From Flavisolibacter longurius (GTDB lineage Bacteria; Bacteroidota; Bacteroidia; Chitinophagales; Chitinophagaceae), in the NCBI GenBank assembly GCA_014163555.1, contig JACJGO010000005.1, positions 186,001 through 250,000 of the forward strand: a stretch of 64,000 nucleotides of DNA. The letters run 5' to 3'. Both the position numbers and the translations under genes were made by a program. Under the pieces are notes generated by a model. That model saw nothing but the letters and a program-made list of their open reading frames with translations. It made no database searches and was not told the origin of the DNA. Shown here in pieces: positions 37,007-46,405 of the stretch; positions within the stretch are counted from its first letter, which is position 1, and each line of letters begins with the position of its first letter.

Positions 37007-37344
37007 CCTGTTACTACTGGTCACTGCTATGACGCCGGGCTTGTTTCCAAATTGAAGACAGTAAAAAGGGAAAGATTATGACAAGGGATAATCTGTTTTT
37101 TGCTGAACAATGATTAAAACGCCCTGAAGACGAAAGAAGCGGAAGTGAAAACGTTTCGTAAATAATTTCAGTGGAGAGATTGCTGCTTACGATTGCTTTG
37201 TTTCGTATATCCGAAAAGAATTTGGAAGAAGATTCAATCAAAACTGCGAACCAAAAGTGATGCATAACATTTTTAGCAATCTCTTAGCAAGACTAACCCA
37301 AATAGGTTATTTTTTAAGAGTGTCTTCCTATGTATTCTTGTGAC

Positions 37345-37473
37345 ATGAAAATACAGGAAGATTTCACGTGCACGGGAAATGAAAGCGGTACCAAACCCAG
37401 GTATTTCTTGCTTGGTTTTTACTGCGGATTTTTTGTCGCTATCCTTTTGTATTTCTTGCTTTCTGCGCTGTAA
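37345..37473 (+). CDS. Candidate 42-residue single-pass membrane peptide
   Basis: ATG at 37345 to TAA at 37471. A hydrophilic N-terminus with two Cys and a TKPRY junction is followed by one long hydrophobic helix, FLLGFYCGFFVAILLYFLL, ending SAL. The positive residues just before the helix fit an N-in topology. It is in the susC upstream region on the opposite strand. Plausible by composition only. Confidence 0.4.
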   Translation: MKIQEDFTCTGNESGTKPRYFLLGFYCGFFVAILLYFLLSAL

Positions 37474-37533
37474 TCGATTCTTTACCAAATAAAGGAGAAG
37501 TGTAGACAGGTCGTATCAGCACAGTTTTTTCTT

Positions 37534-38169
37534 TCAGATCAGCCGTTCATTCATGGCTTTTGAAACTGCTTCCACCTGCGAATGCACCTGCAATTTTTCG
37601 TAGATACGCTTGATATGGGTTCGTACCGTATCGATACTGATGGCCAGGTCGGCCCCAATCATCTTAAAGCTGTTGCCTTTCGAAAGACTGTGAAGAATTT
37701 CCTTTTCTCTTGGAGTTAATTGGTACTTGTTTTCTTCGGTAGCTGGCAGTCGGTGCAAACTTTCAATGACCATCCTCGCAATTCCGGGCGACATGGGAGC
37801 GCCGCCACTCAACACTTCTTTGATGGAATCCGTCAATCGATCGGAAATGTGCTTTTTCAACAGATAGCCCGAAGCGCCGGCACAAATGGCCTCCAGCACA
37901 TGCTGGTTATCATCAAAAACAGTCAGCATCAGAATGGCAACATGGGCATTGAACTGCCGTATGATCCGAACCGCATCAATGCCGCTTCGTTGCGGCATAT
38001 CAATATCCATGAGGATCACATCCGGTGCAATATCCTTTACCTGTTGTTCTACCTGCGTAGGGTCAGAAAATGATCCCAGTAAAAGAAAATCATCTGAACA
38101 CTGTATCAGTTTTTCCAGGCTTTCCCGCAATCCGGCATTGTCATCATAAATGAGTATTCCGACAGACAT
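37534..38169 (-). CDS. NarL/LuxR-type response regulator
   Basis: 211 aa. The start is set at the ATG 38167-38169 (MSVGILIYDDNAG); the longer frame overlaps the kinase gene and adds no domain. The receiver has the acidic pair Asp9/Asp10, phospho-acceptor Asp55 in VILMDIDMPQ, and the late Lys in GYLLKKHI. The C-terminal LuxR helix-turn-helix is clear: LTPREKEILHSLSKGNSFK and ISIDTVRTHIKRIYEKL. It follows the TPR kinase by 46 bp on the same strand, forming a two-component pair that probably controls the adjacent susCD and arabinose genes. Confidence 0.93.
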   Translation of the reverse strand: MSVGILIYDDNAGLRESLEKLIQCSDDFLLLGSFSDPTQVEQQVKDIAPDVILMDIDMPQRSGIDAVRIIRQFNAHVAILMLTVFDDNQHVLEAICAGASGYLLKKHISDRLTDSIKEVLSGGAPMSPGIARMVIESLHRLPATEENKYQLTPREKEILHSLSKGNSFKMIGADLAISIDTVRTHIKRIYEKLQVHSQVEAVSKAMNERLI

Positions 38170-38215
38170 TGTGTTGTAAAGTTGTTGTTTGTGAAGGGCG
38201 GGATAAATACCGTAA

Positions 38216-40240
38216 TCATGTGATAGGCAGATCCAGTTGAACGGAAGTGCCTGAACCGGTTTGGCTGATGCAGCGCAGCCGGCCACCAACAGCCTGCGAT
38301 CGCTCCTGCAGGTTAATCAGCCCATTGCCTTTTTTTACGGTTTGCTGATCAAAACCTTCACCATCATCGGTAACATGCATTTGAATGGCATTTCCTTCAA
38401 TGGTCAAACGGATGACAATATTCTGGCACTTGCTGTACTTCGCCGCATTGTTAATCGATTCTTTAAAAATTAAAAAAAGGTCTCGCCGCTTTCTTGGATC
38501 TAATTTTAAATTGGCGAAATCGCCCTTTTCAATAAAATTGTATTGAATGTTGAGGGGATCTAATATCTCGGCAGCAAATTCTTTCATTTTATACAGCATT
38601 TTTTCGGCCGTATCGTTTTGCGGATTGATGGCCCAAACAATATCGCTCATGCTCTCCATAATGGCAGATGAATGTTCTTTGATTTTTTGCAGTCCTGCGA
38701 CATCCGTAACCCCTGTTTTTGCCTGTTGAAGTAAAACACGACTAAGGATATTTATACTGCTAAGCGTTGAACCAATGTCATCGTGAAGATCTTTGGCAAT
38801 ATGGTTACGCATTTTTTCCATTTCCACCTGCCGCCTGGCACGGTGTACCACTTTATAGCGGTTCACCAGCAAAAGAGCCAGTACTAATAGCAGCGAAGCC
38901 ACAACAATCACAGCATAGTAACTTTGCTTTTGCCGTTTCAATTCCGACTGAATAATCTGCTGGTCTTTTTTTAATAGGGCGATTTCCGCTTCTTTTTTCT
39001 CACTCTTGTATTGCTCTTCCAGCCGGCTTATTTCAAGCTGAATGTCTTTACTCAGCAGACTGTCTTTGCCCTGGTAATACATTTCCTTGTACTGCAGCGA
39101 TTTTTCAGGCTCACCGGTTTGTGCATAGAGTTCGGCAAGGGTATTGTAAATGAAAATCTCATCTTTTTTATTTCCGTTTGCCTTAAGCGAATGAATATTA
39201 CCAAGAAGCCGTTTTTCGGCTAATTCCTGCTCTTTGGTAATATTCAGTAAGGTGGCCATTTCCCTGTTTGCCAAAACCACCGACGTAGAATCTCCCGCCT
39301 CAAGAGCCAGGTTTCGACCGGAAGTAAAATAATCCATGGCTGTGGTTACTGATTTTTTCTCCGCAAAGAGCCGGCCCAGGCTGAGTAATTGTTTGGCCTC
39401 TTCGGCCTTTAGCTGCAATTCTTTGGCAATCGCAAGAGAGTGGGAAATAGCAGCGTGAGCTTCATTGTATTTTTTTAAGCCCAAATAAATCCGTCCCATG
39501 CTGGAATAGGCATTGCCCACGCCGCGTTTGTCGGCAAGTTCAGTTTTTAATGCAAGCGATTTTTTTACATACTCGAGTGCCTTGCGGTAATTTTTCAGCT
39601 CAATAAAGTCTTCACAGATACCTTGGTAGCAAAATGACTGTCCTTTTTTGCTGCCGGTTTGCTCAAAAAGCCGTAGCGCTTCAAGATGAAATTGCAATGC
39701 CTTGCCATAAGCGCCAATATTCATATACGTATTACCGATATTGAGGTATTGCCCGGCTGCAGATTCGGTTGTACTAATGCGCTTGGCCAGTTCGGCTGCT
39801 TTTAAGAGCGAAGGAATGGCTTCTTTAAAATTGCCCAGCTTTTTATAGGATAACCCCCGTGCTGAATGATAGTTTGCCAGGACTTGCTCCTTTTCTTTTC
39901 CCTGAACCCGATGCGATAATTTTTCAATGGCATCCAGATAGATTTCCATACTGTCCAGTTGTCCCGTATTCTGGTGCAAAGAAGTAAGCTGAGAATAAAA
40001 ACCACTCAACGATAACGTGTGGTTTGCTTCACTGGCTTTCGAAATACCTTCATGTGCCAGGCTTTTCGCCCTGGACAGATTCGTTCTGGAATATTCACCA
40101 ATCAGTGCCTGGTAAGCCCTCATGCGTTGTGGAAATTCGCCACCAGATTCAATCGCCTTTTTCAGGCTGTCCATCAAAAGAGTCTGGCTAAAACCAGTAC
40201 CAAACAGAAACAGAAAGGAGAGGAGAAGAAGCAGTCGCAT
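38216..40240 (-). CDS. TPR-containing sensor histidine kinase, HisKA_3 type
   Basis: 674 aa. Signal peptide (ending GFSQ), then a periplasmic array of TPR repeats (about 40-400, such as SYKKLGNFKEAIPSLLKAAE and AYGKALQFHLEALRLFEQTG). A coiled coil and one membrane helix (YAVIVVASLLLVLALLLV) follow, then HisKA_3 with AKDLHDDIGSTLSSI and HATPase with ESINNAAKYSKC, DDGEGF and GNGLINLQERS. All catalytic motifs are intact. The cognate regulator is the next gene. Its periplasmic TPR domain could sense a transport protein or a released sugar. Confidence 0.93.
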   Translation of the reverse strand: MRLLLLLSFLFLFGTGFSQTLLMDSLKKAIESGGEFPQRMRAYQALIGEYSRTNLSRAKSLAHEGISKASEANHTLSLSGFYSQLTSLHQNTGQLDSMEIYLDAIEKLSHRVQGKEKEQVLANYHSARGLSYKKLGNFKEAIPSLLKAAELAKRISTTESAAGQYLNIGNTYMNIGAYGKALQFHLEALRLFEQTGSKKGQSFCYQGICEDFIELKNYRKALEYVKKSLALKTELADKRGVGNAYSSMGRIYLGLKKYNEAHAAISHSLAIAKELQLKAEEAKQLLSLGRLFAEKKSVTTAMDYFTSGRNLALEAGDSTSVVLANREMATLLNITKEQELAEKRLLGNIHSLKANGNKKDEIFIYNTLAELYAQTGEPEKSLQYKEMYYQGKDSLLSKDIQLEISRLEEQYKSEKKEAEIALLKKDQQIIQSELKRQKQSYYAVIVVASLLLVLALLLVNRYKVVHRARRQVEMEKMRNHIAKDLHDDIGSTLSSINILSRVLLQQAKTGVTDVAGLQKIKEHSSAIMESMSDIVWAINPQNDTAEKMLYKMKEFAAEILDPLNIQYNFIEKGDFANLKLDPRKRRDLFLIFKESINNAAKYSKCQNIVIRLTIEGNAIQMHVTDDGEGFDQQTVKKGNGLINLQERSQAVGGRLRCISQTGSGTSVQLDLPIT

Positions 40241-40528
40241 TTTGTTTCATTGTATCAGGAAATTACGCAAAAACCTGATATGAAATAGATTTAATAAATA
40301 GTAGGAATTGGCAAAAATGGATTTGACTATATGTTGTCGACCATTACCATATATAAAACCCATACTGCATACTCCAATAGTGCAGGATGGATGAAAACGG
40401 TTTTCCCCGAACTTCATACCTAAGACAACCGGTTGCCATTCTTATAGAAATAAATACGATTTTGAAACGAAGTTTTGTCAAATCTGAATGATTAACGATT
40501 GTATCCATAAACACACGAATAATTGCGC

Positions 40529-42547
40529 ATGAATCGATACGCTTTTAAATTTCTGCTTTCTGTTTGGACTCTCTGTTTGCAGGTGCATGCCCAGGTGAAA
40601 ACAATGACTGTAAAGCTGAATGAAACAAAAGCCACCATTTCACCCACCATGTGGGGTATTTTTTTCGAAGACATCAACATGGGTGCGGATGGCGGTTTGT
40701 ATGCTGAACTGGTAAAAAACCGCTCCTTTGAATTTTTTAAACCGCTCATGGGCTGGACGCTTCACCGCAAGCAGGCCAAGGAAGGAGACCTGCTGGTGAT
40801 CAACCGGCAGGGAGAAAACAGCAGCAACCCCCGCTTTTTACGGGTAACGGCCAGGAACACACCAAAAGGCGAGCTGGGTATGACCAATGAAGGTTTTCGC
40901 GGAATGGGCATAAAAAAAGACATGCAGTACGATTTTTCAGTAATGTACCGCCAGCAAAAGCCAGGTATAAAAATTCATGCTGAATTGCTGAATGCTGCCG
41001 GCGAGGTTATTGGCGCAACCGTTCTGCAGCCAAAAGCTACAGGCACAGACTGGCAAAAGCAGCAGGTAAGCTTTGCGGCCGCAGCCACCGAACCGAAAGC
41101 AAAACTGCGTCTGTGGTTTGAAGGTGAAGGCGTGATAGACCTTGATATGATCTCGCTTTTTCCGCAAGACACCTGGAAAGGCAGGCCCGGTGGGTTGCGA
41201 ACTGATATGGTGCAGATGCTGGCTGACATGAAACCCGGGTTTCTGCGTTTTCCGGGTGGTTGTATTGTAGAAGGCTATGACCTGTCGCAACGTTACGAAT
41301 GGAAAAAAACTGTTGGCCCTGTGGAAAACCGCCAGCTAAAAATCAACCGCTGGAATTTTGAATTTGCCCACCGTCCGGCGCCGGATTATTTTCAAACCTT
41401 TGGCCTTGGCTTTTTCGAATATTTTCAACTGGCGGAGGACATTGGCGCCGAACCGGTGCCGATCCTGAATGCAGGTATGGCCTGCCAGTTCAATTCGGGG
41501 GAAGTGGTGCCGCTGGAAGAATTGGACCCTTATGTGCAGGAAGCACTTGACCTGATTGAATTTGCCAACGGGGACACCACTACGACGTGGGGAAAGGTTC
41601 GTGCGGAAATGGGCCACCCGGCTCCGTTCAACCTAAAGATGCTGGGCATTGGTAACGAAAACTGGGGTCCCCAGTACATGGAACGGCTGGACATTTTTAC
41701 CAAAGCCATCAAAGAAAAATACCCACACATTCAGCTAATCACCAGCGCAGGCACCGATCCTAATTTTAAACCGTTCAGCCAGGAAGGGTTTGCATACTTG
41801 GATAAAGAATTGCGCAAGCGGAATGCCGACATTATCGACGAACATTATTACCGGCGACCGGAATGGTTTCTGCAAAATGCTACTCGTTACGATAATTACC
41901 CCCGCAACGGGCCTAAAATTTTTGCCGGTGAATACGCTGCACAAAGTGAAAACGGCGCCAGCCCGTCAAACCGCAATAATCTCATGACAGCTTTATCGGA
42001 AGCCGCTTTTTTGACTGGATTGGAACGAAATGCCGAGGTAGTGAGGATGGCTTCCTATGCACCGCTTTTTGCGCATGCCGACGGCTGGCAATGGTCGCCG
42101 GATCTGATCTGGGTAAATAACTTGCAGACTATTGGCACCCCGAATTATTATGTACAAAAACTGTTTGCTCATTACAAAGGCACCAAGGTTGTGCCCATCT
42201 CCGTCAACAATGCGGTGATTGCCGGTGAGGACAGTTTGTATGCATCAGCCGTCATCGATGAAAAAGTTGGGGAACTGATCATCAAACTCGTGAATGTATC
42301 CCGCCATCCGCAAATGACATCGATCTTGTTGCAAGGTTTGAAATCTGCCGGGCCGAATGCAAAGCGGATCGTGTTGCAAGGCCAGGACCTGGCTGCCGTT
42401 AACAATTTTGAGTCGCCTCAGCAGATTGCACCGGTAGAAAAAATGCTGACGGTGAAAAATAAAAAAATTGACCTTGCCGTAGAACCTTATTCATTTAGCG
42501 TGTTCCGTATCAGCTTATCAAAAGATCAGAAAAATAAAAAGCAATAA
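40529..42547 (+). CDS. Alpha-L-arabinofuranosidase, GH51
   Basis: 672 aa from the ATG at 40529 (a TTG lies two codons before). Signal peptide ends QVHAQ. The N-terminal part has SPTMWGIFFEDINMGADGGLY and a carbohydrate-binding-like beta domain (about 80-210). The GH51 barrel contains FLRFPGGCIVEGYD, the acid/base Glu377 in GIGNENWG and the nucleophile Glu468 in IFAGEYAAQ. A C-terminal arabinofuranosidase beta domain closes the protein. It releases alpha-linked L-arabinofuranose from arabinan, arabinoxylan or oligosaccharides in the periplasm, feeding the araBDA genes that follow. Confidence 0.96.
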   Translation: MNRYAFKFLLSVWTLCLQVHAQVKTMTVKLNETKATISPTMWGIFFEDINMGADGGLYAELVKNRSFEFFKPLMGWTLHRKQAKEGDLLVINRQGENSSNPRFLRVTARNTPKGELGMTNEGFRGMGIKKDMQYDFSVMYRQQKPGIKIHAELLNAAGEVIGATVLQPKATGTDWQKQQVSFAAAATEPKAKLRLWFEGEGVIDLDMISLFPQDTWKGRPGGLRTDMVQMLADMKPGFLRFPGGCIVEGYDLSQRYEWKKTVGPVENRQLKINRWNFEFAHRPAPDYFQTFGLGFFEYFQLAEDIGAEPVPILNAGMACQFNSGEVVPLEELDPYVQEALDLIEFANGDTTTTWGKVRAEMGHPAPFNLKMLGIGNENWGPQYMERLDIFTKAIKEKYPHIQLITSAGTDPNFKPFSQEGFAYLDKELRKRNADIIDEHYYRRPEWFLQNATRYDNYPRNGPKIFAGEYAAQSENGASPSNRNNLMTALSEAAFLTGLERNAEVVRMASYAPLFAHADGWQWSPDLIWVNNLQTIGTPNYYVQKLFAHYKGTKVVPISVNNAVIAGEDSLYASAVIDEKVGELIIKLVNVSRHPQMTSILLQGLKSAGPNAKRIVLQGQDLAAVNNFESPQQIAPVEKMLTVKNKKIDLAVEPYSFSVFRISLSKDQKNKKQ

Positions 42548-42729
42548 TACCAGTGAAGGCTTCCTTCAACCTGGGTTGTCGCAAATAATTGTTCATAGCC
42601 CATTTCAAAAATGTTTGCCTGATATTATGAAATTTTTGATGTTTGGTGTATGCTGTCAAAGCATGATGGTGATACAAAAAGGATAACGTATTTTACGGCC
42701 ACAGAATAAATCAAATCATCAATTGCATT

Positions 42730-43884
42730 ATGAAAATTTGGATTCAGTCAGCAGCGACTTTGTTTTTCGGTTCTTTGCTTTTTTCTTCCTGTGGCAACAG
42801 CGGTGTTAAAAGTACAACCACCGATAGTAGTGATAAAAGTTCCAGCACAGCGGTAACGACACAGAACTGGGGTGAAACCGATGGCAAAGCCGTGCAGTTG
42901 TTCACGCTTACCAATAAAAACGGCGAGGAAGTAAAGATCACAAACTATGGCGGTATCGTCACTTCCTGGATCACCCGGGATAAAGCCGGTGCCCGCAGCA
43001 ATGTTGTTATTGGCTTCGACAGCCTGGAAGGCTACTTAAGAAAGCCTCCCTATTTCGGTGCCATTATTGGTCGTTATGGAAACAGGATCGGCAAAGCAAC
43101 CTTCCGATTGAATGACACGACCTATAAGCTGGCTGCCAATAACGGGGCGAACAGCCTGCACGGCGGCGAAAAAGGATTTGACAAAGTGGTGTGGACGGCA
43201 ACACCTTCAGGTGACGGATCACCTTCGCTTACGCTAACATATTTAAGTCCCGACGGGGAAGAAGGTTTTCCAGGAAACCTGAAAACCACGGTTAGATATA
43301 CCCTGACGGATGAAAATGAGTTAAAGATTGAATACAACGCAGAAACCGATAAAGCCACACCGGTAAACCTTACCAATCACAGTTATTTTAACCTGACAGG
43401 TGATGCCAGCAAATCTATTCTGGATCATACTCTGTGGATCGATGCGGAACAGTACACACCGGTGGATGCCGGTTTAATCCCAACCGGAAAAATTGTTACG
43501 GTCAAAGGAACACCGTTTGATTTTACCACGCCTACCAAAATCGGGCAACGCATTGCCAACGTAGCGGGCGGCTATGATCATAATTTTGTTTTGAACAAAA
43601 AAGCGGGAGAGGAAAAGCTGGTGGCCTGGCTGCAGGATTCCCTCAGCGGCCGCAAACTGGAAGTGTTTACCACCGAACCGGGATTGCAGTTTTATTCGGG
43701 TAATTTCCTGGATGGCAGCCTTCAGAACCGGGATGGTAAAAAGATTGCGCAGCACAATGCACTTTGCCTGGAAACGCAACACTTTCCCGATTCGCCCAAC
43801 CAACCGTCCTTTCCCTCCACCATTTTGCAGCCTGGAGAAAAATACCAAACCATTACGCGGTACAAGGTTTCTGTCGTGAAATAA
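42730..43884 (+). CDS. galM: Aldose 1-epimerase (mutarotase), lipoprotein form
   Basis: 384 aa. The N-terminus is a lipoprotein signal (FFGSLLFSSC, Cys about residue 21) with a Ser/Thr-rich linker, so the enzyme is membrane-anchored outside the cytoplasm. GalM motifs: KITNYGGIVTSW, PYFGAIIGRYGNRIG, NNGANSLHGGEKGFDKVVW, VNLTNHSYFNLTG and GGYDHNFVLN, containing the conserved catalytic His and Glu regions. It interconverts anomers of free sugars, here most likely L-arabinose released by the neighbouring hydrolases. Only 36 bp separate it from araB. Confidence 0.94.
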   Translation: MKIWIQSAATLFFGSLLFSSCGNSGVKSTTTDSSDKSSSTAVTTQNWGETDGKAVQLFTLTNKNGEEVKITNYGGIVTSWITRDKAGARSNVVIGFDSLEGYLRKPPYFGAIIGRYGNRIGKATFRLNDTTYKLAANNGANSLHGGEKGFDKVVWTATPSGDGSPSLTLTYLSPDGEEGFPGNLKTTVRYTLTDENELKIEYNAETDKATPVNLTNHSYFNLTGDASKSILDHTLWIDAEQYTPVDAGLIPTGKIVTVKGTPFDFTTPTKIGQRIANVAGGYDHNFVLNKKAGEEKLVAWLQDSLSGRKLEVFTTEPGLQFYSGNFLDGSLQNRDGKKIAQHNALCLETQHFPDSPNQPSFPSTILQPGEKYQTITRYKVSVVK

Positions 43885-43920
43885 ATTTTAGAACACGATT
43901 TTTTTTACATAACAAATAAT

Positions 43921-45651
43921 ATGACGACCAGTGCATCATATGTTATCGGGGTAGACTACGGAACGGATTCCGTCCGTTCGATCCTGGTGAACTCGGCCAC
44001 CGGTGAAGAGGTAGCCTCTTCGGTGTTTGCCTATCCGAGGTGGAAGCAGGGTTTATATTGCGACGCTTCGCAAAACCAATTTCGCCAGCACCCGCTCGAC
44101 TACCTGGAAGGATTGGAAGATACCATCCAGCGCTGCCTTCTGCAGGCGGGTCCCGCCGTGGCGGCAAATGTCAGGGCTATCTCTGTCGATACAACCGGCT
44201 CTACACCCATCGCTGTTGATCGTTCGGGAACACCACTATCGCTGCTCCCGCAATTTGCTGAAAACCCCAACGCCATGTTTGTGCTTTGGAAGGACCACAC
44301 GGCGGTGCAGGAAGCGGTCCAGATCAACCGGCATGCAGAAAGTTTTGACACCAACTACCTGCAATACGTGGGTGGCATTTATTCTTCGGAATGGTTTTGG
44401 GCCAAGTTGCTGCATGTGCTTCGCGAAGATGAAGCCGTTCGCCGCTCTATTTATTCCTGGGTGGAGCATTGCGACTGGATTCCTTTTGTGTTGATTGGCG
44501 GAAAATCAGCCGATGCCATGAAACGGGGAGTATGCGCTGCCGGCCATAAATCTTTGTGGAGTGAAGCCTGGGGTGGCCTGCCACCAAACGATTTTTTTGT
44601 TTCGCTGGATCCGCTGCTGGATGGATTTACTGAAAAACTTTTTGACAAGGTTTATACATCGGCTGAACCTGCTGGCACTATCAGCGAAGAGTGGGCCAAT
44701 CGCCTTGGCTTGCCCAAGGACGTTGTAATTGGGATTGGCGCTTTTGACTGTCATATGGGTGCAGTGGGCGGACAAATCGAACCATACTACCTCAGTAAAG
44801 TCATGGGCACCTCGACCTGTGATATGCTGGTAGCACCACCCGGTGAAGTGGGCAACACATTGGTGCAGGGAATCTGCGGACAAGTGGAAGGCTCCATCAT
44901 TCCCGGCATGGTCGGCATGGAAGCCGGGCAGTCGGCTTTCGGTGATGCCTATGCGTGGTTTAGCCGCTTGCTGGCCTGGCCAGTCCAGCAGCTGCTGGCG
45001 CAATCCAATAGTGTTGATGCCGCTACAGCGCAAAAGCTGATAGAAGAAATAACAGAAAAATTATTACCGGAAATCAGCAAAGCAGCGGCACATCTGCAGC
45101 CGGAAGAGGACAGCGAACTAGCGCTTGACTGGATCAACGGGCGGCGCACCCCCGATGCCAATCAACTGCTTACCGGTGCTTTTACCGGATTGAATATAGG
45201 TACCGATGCACCAATGCTTTTTCGCTCCCTGGTAGAAGCCACTTGTTTTGGTGCCAAAGCCATTGTAGAGCGGTTCCGTGAACAGGGCATCCCGGTCAAA
45301 GGACTGATCGGACTGGGTGGGGTTGCGAAAAAATCGCCTTTCATTATGCAGATGATGGCTGATGTGGTGAACATGCCAATCCGCATTCATAAAAGTGAAC
45401 AAACCTGTGCTCTCGGAGCAGCCATGTTTGCCGCTACGGCAGCAGGGTTGTTTGCGAAAGTTGAAGACGCGATGCAGGCAATGGGGCAGGGCTTCGATGC
45501 GGAATACCATCCCAATGAAAACCTTGTTCCCATTTATGCCAAACGGTATGAACGCTACAAAGCATTGGGCGCTTTCATCGAAAACCAAACGATTCCGCAC
45601 CATCAAACATCAAATACAAAAACCCAAACAAGCCTGGAGACGATCGCATGA
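43921..45651 (+). CDS. araB: Ribulokinase
   Basis: 576 aa FGGY-family kinase. N-terminal phosphate loop GVDYGTDSVRSILVN, then AISVDTTGSTPIAVD, LWKDHTAVQEA and YVGGIYSSEWFWAK, all typical of AraB. The C-terminal adenosine part has GLIGLGGVAKKSPFIMQMMADV. It phosphorylates L-ribulose to L-ribulose 5-phosphate in the cytosol, the second step of L-arabinose use. Its stop overlaps the araD start (ATGA, 4 bp), showing translational coupling. Confidence 0.97.
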   Translation: MTTSASYVIGVDYGTDSVRSILVNSATGEEVASSVFAYPRWKQGLYCDASQNQFRQHPLDYLEGLEDTIQRCLLQAGPAVAANVRAISVDTTGSTPIAVDRSGTPLSLLPQFAENPNAMFVLWKDHTAVQEAVQINRHAESFDTNYLQYVGGIYSSEWFWAKLLHVLREDEAVRRSIYSWVEHCDWIPFVLIGGKSADAMKRGVCAAGHKSLWSEAWGGLPPNDFFVSLDPLLDGFTEKLFDKVYTSAEPAGTISEEWANRLGLPKDVVIGIGAFDCHMGAVGGQIEPYYLSKVMGTSTCDMLVAPPGEVGNTLVQGICGQVEGSIIPGMVGMEAGQSAFGDAYAWFSRLLAWPVQQLLAQSNSVDAATAQKLIEEITEKLLPEISKAAAHLQPEEDSELALDWINGRRTPDANQLLTGAFTGLNIGTDAPMLFRSLVEATCFGAKAIVERFREQGIPVKGLIGLGGVAKKSPFIMQMMADVVNMPIRIHKSEQTCALGAAMFAATAAGLFAKVEDAMQAMGQGFDAEYHPNENLVPIYAKRYERYKALGAFIENQTIPHHQTSNTKTQTSLETIA

Positions 45652-46349
45652 GCCGTTATGATAGTATAAAACAGGAGTCCTACGAAGCCAATATGCAGTT
45701 GCCCAAACTGGGTCTCGTTCTTTTCACCTTTGGAAATGTTAGCGCCGTTGACCGGGGCGAAGGCGTGTTTGCCATCAAACCCAGCGGCATTCCGTATGAA
45801 GACCTCACACCCGAAAAAATGGTGGTGGTGGATTTCGATGGCTTTATCGTGGAAGGCAGTTTGCGGCCTTCTTCCGACACGCCAACACATGCTGTTTTGT
45901 ATAAACATTGGGAAGAAATCGGGGGCATTGTCCATACGCATTCTACCTTTGCTACCGCCTGGGCCCAGGCACAACGAGACATTCCCATTTTTGGCACCAC
46001 GCATGCCGACCACAACACGGTGGACATTCCCTGTGCGCCACCCATGGAAGACAGCATGATCGAAGGTGATTATGAATACCAGACGGGTTTTCAGATCATG
46101 AACTGCTTCCAGGAAAAAGGACTTGACTACAAGCAGGTGGAAATGATTCTGGTAGGCAACCATGCGCCGTTTACCTGGGGTAAATCACCATCAAAGGCTG
46201 TTTACAACAGTGCAGTGCTGGAACAGGTTGCCCAAATGGCTATGCTGACCGAAACAATCAACCCTTCTGCACCACGGTTAAAGGATTCCCTCATCAAAAA
46301 ACATTTCGAACGCAAGCACGGACCGCATTCCTATTACGGGCAGGCGTAA
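45648..46349 (+). CDS. araD: L-ribulose-5-phosphate 4-epimerase
   Basis: 233 aa class II aldolase/adducin fold. Motifs [19 protein letters not shown], the zinc-binding [18 protein letters not shown] with GTTHADH, and [17 protein letters not shown] match AraD. Converts L-ribulose 5-phosphate to D-xylulose 5-phosphate for the pentose phosphate pathway. It overlaps araB by 4 bp and precedes araA by 56 bp, giving the gene order araB-araD-araA. Confidence 0.97.
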   Translation: MSRYDSIKQESYEANMQLPKLGLVLFTFGNVSAVDRGEGVFAIKPSGIPYEDLTPEKMVVVDFDGFIVEGSLRPSSDTPTHAVLYKHWEEIGGIVHTHSTFATAWAQAQRDIPIFGTTHADHNTVDIPCAPPMEDSMIEGDYEYQTGFQIMNCFQEKGLDYKQVEMILVGNHAPFTWGKSPSKAVYNSAVLEQVAQMAMLTETINPSAPRLKDSLIKKHFERKHGPHSYYGQA

Positions 46350-46405
46350 ACGTAAATAGTATTGTTCTTAAAACACTGAAAAGTAAAAAAATTAGAGAAG
46401 GCATT

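Larger units (their letters stand above)
36856..37533. other. Long intergenic region upstream of susC
   Basis: About 680 bp between susC and the response regulator gene. It holds a near-perfect 14-bp palindrome (36993-37006) and a candidate 42-residue membrane peptide on the plus strand (37345-37473). No terminator with a clear T tract was found. It probably contains the susC promoter and leader on the minus strand; I could not identify the promoter boxes with confidence. Confidence 0.5.

Noticed and set aside
37014-37265. 83-aa minus-strand ORF upstream of susC
   Set aside because: No domain or membrane pattern beyond a short hydrophobic patch; in the likely susC promoter region; composition not convincing.
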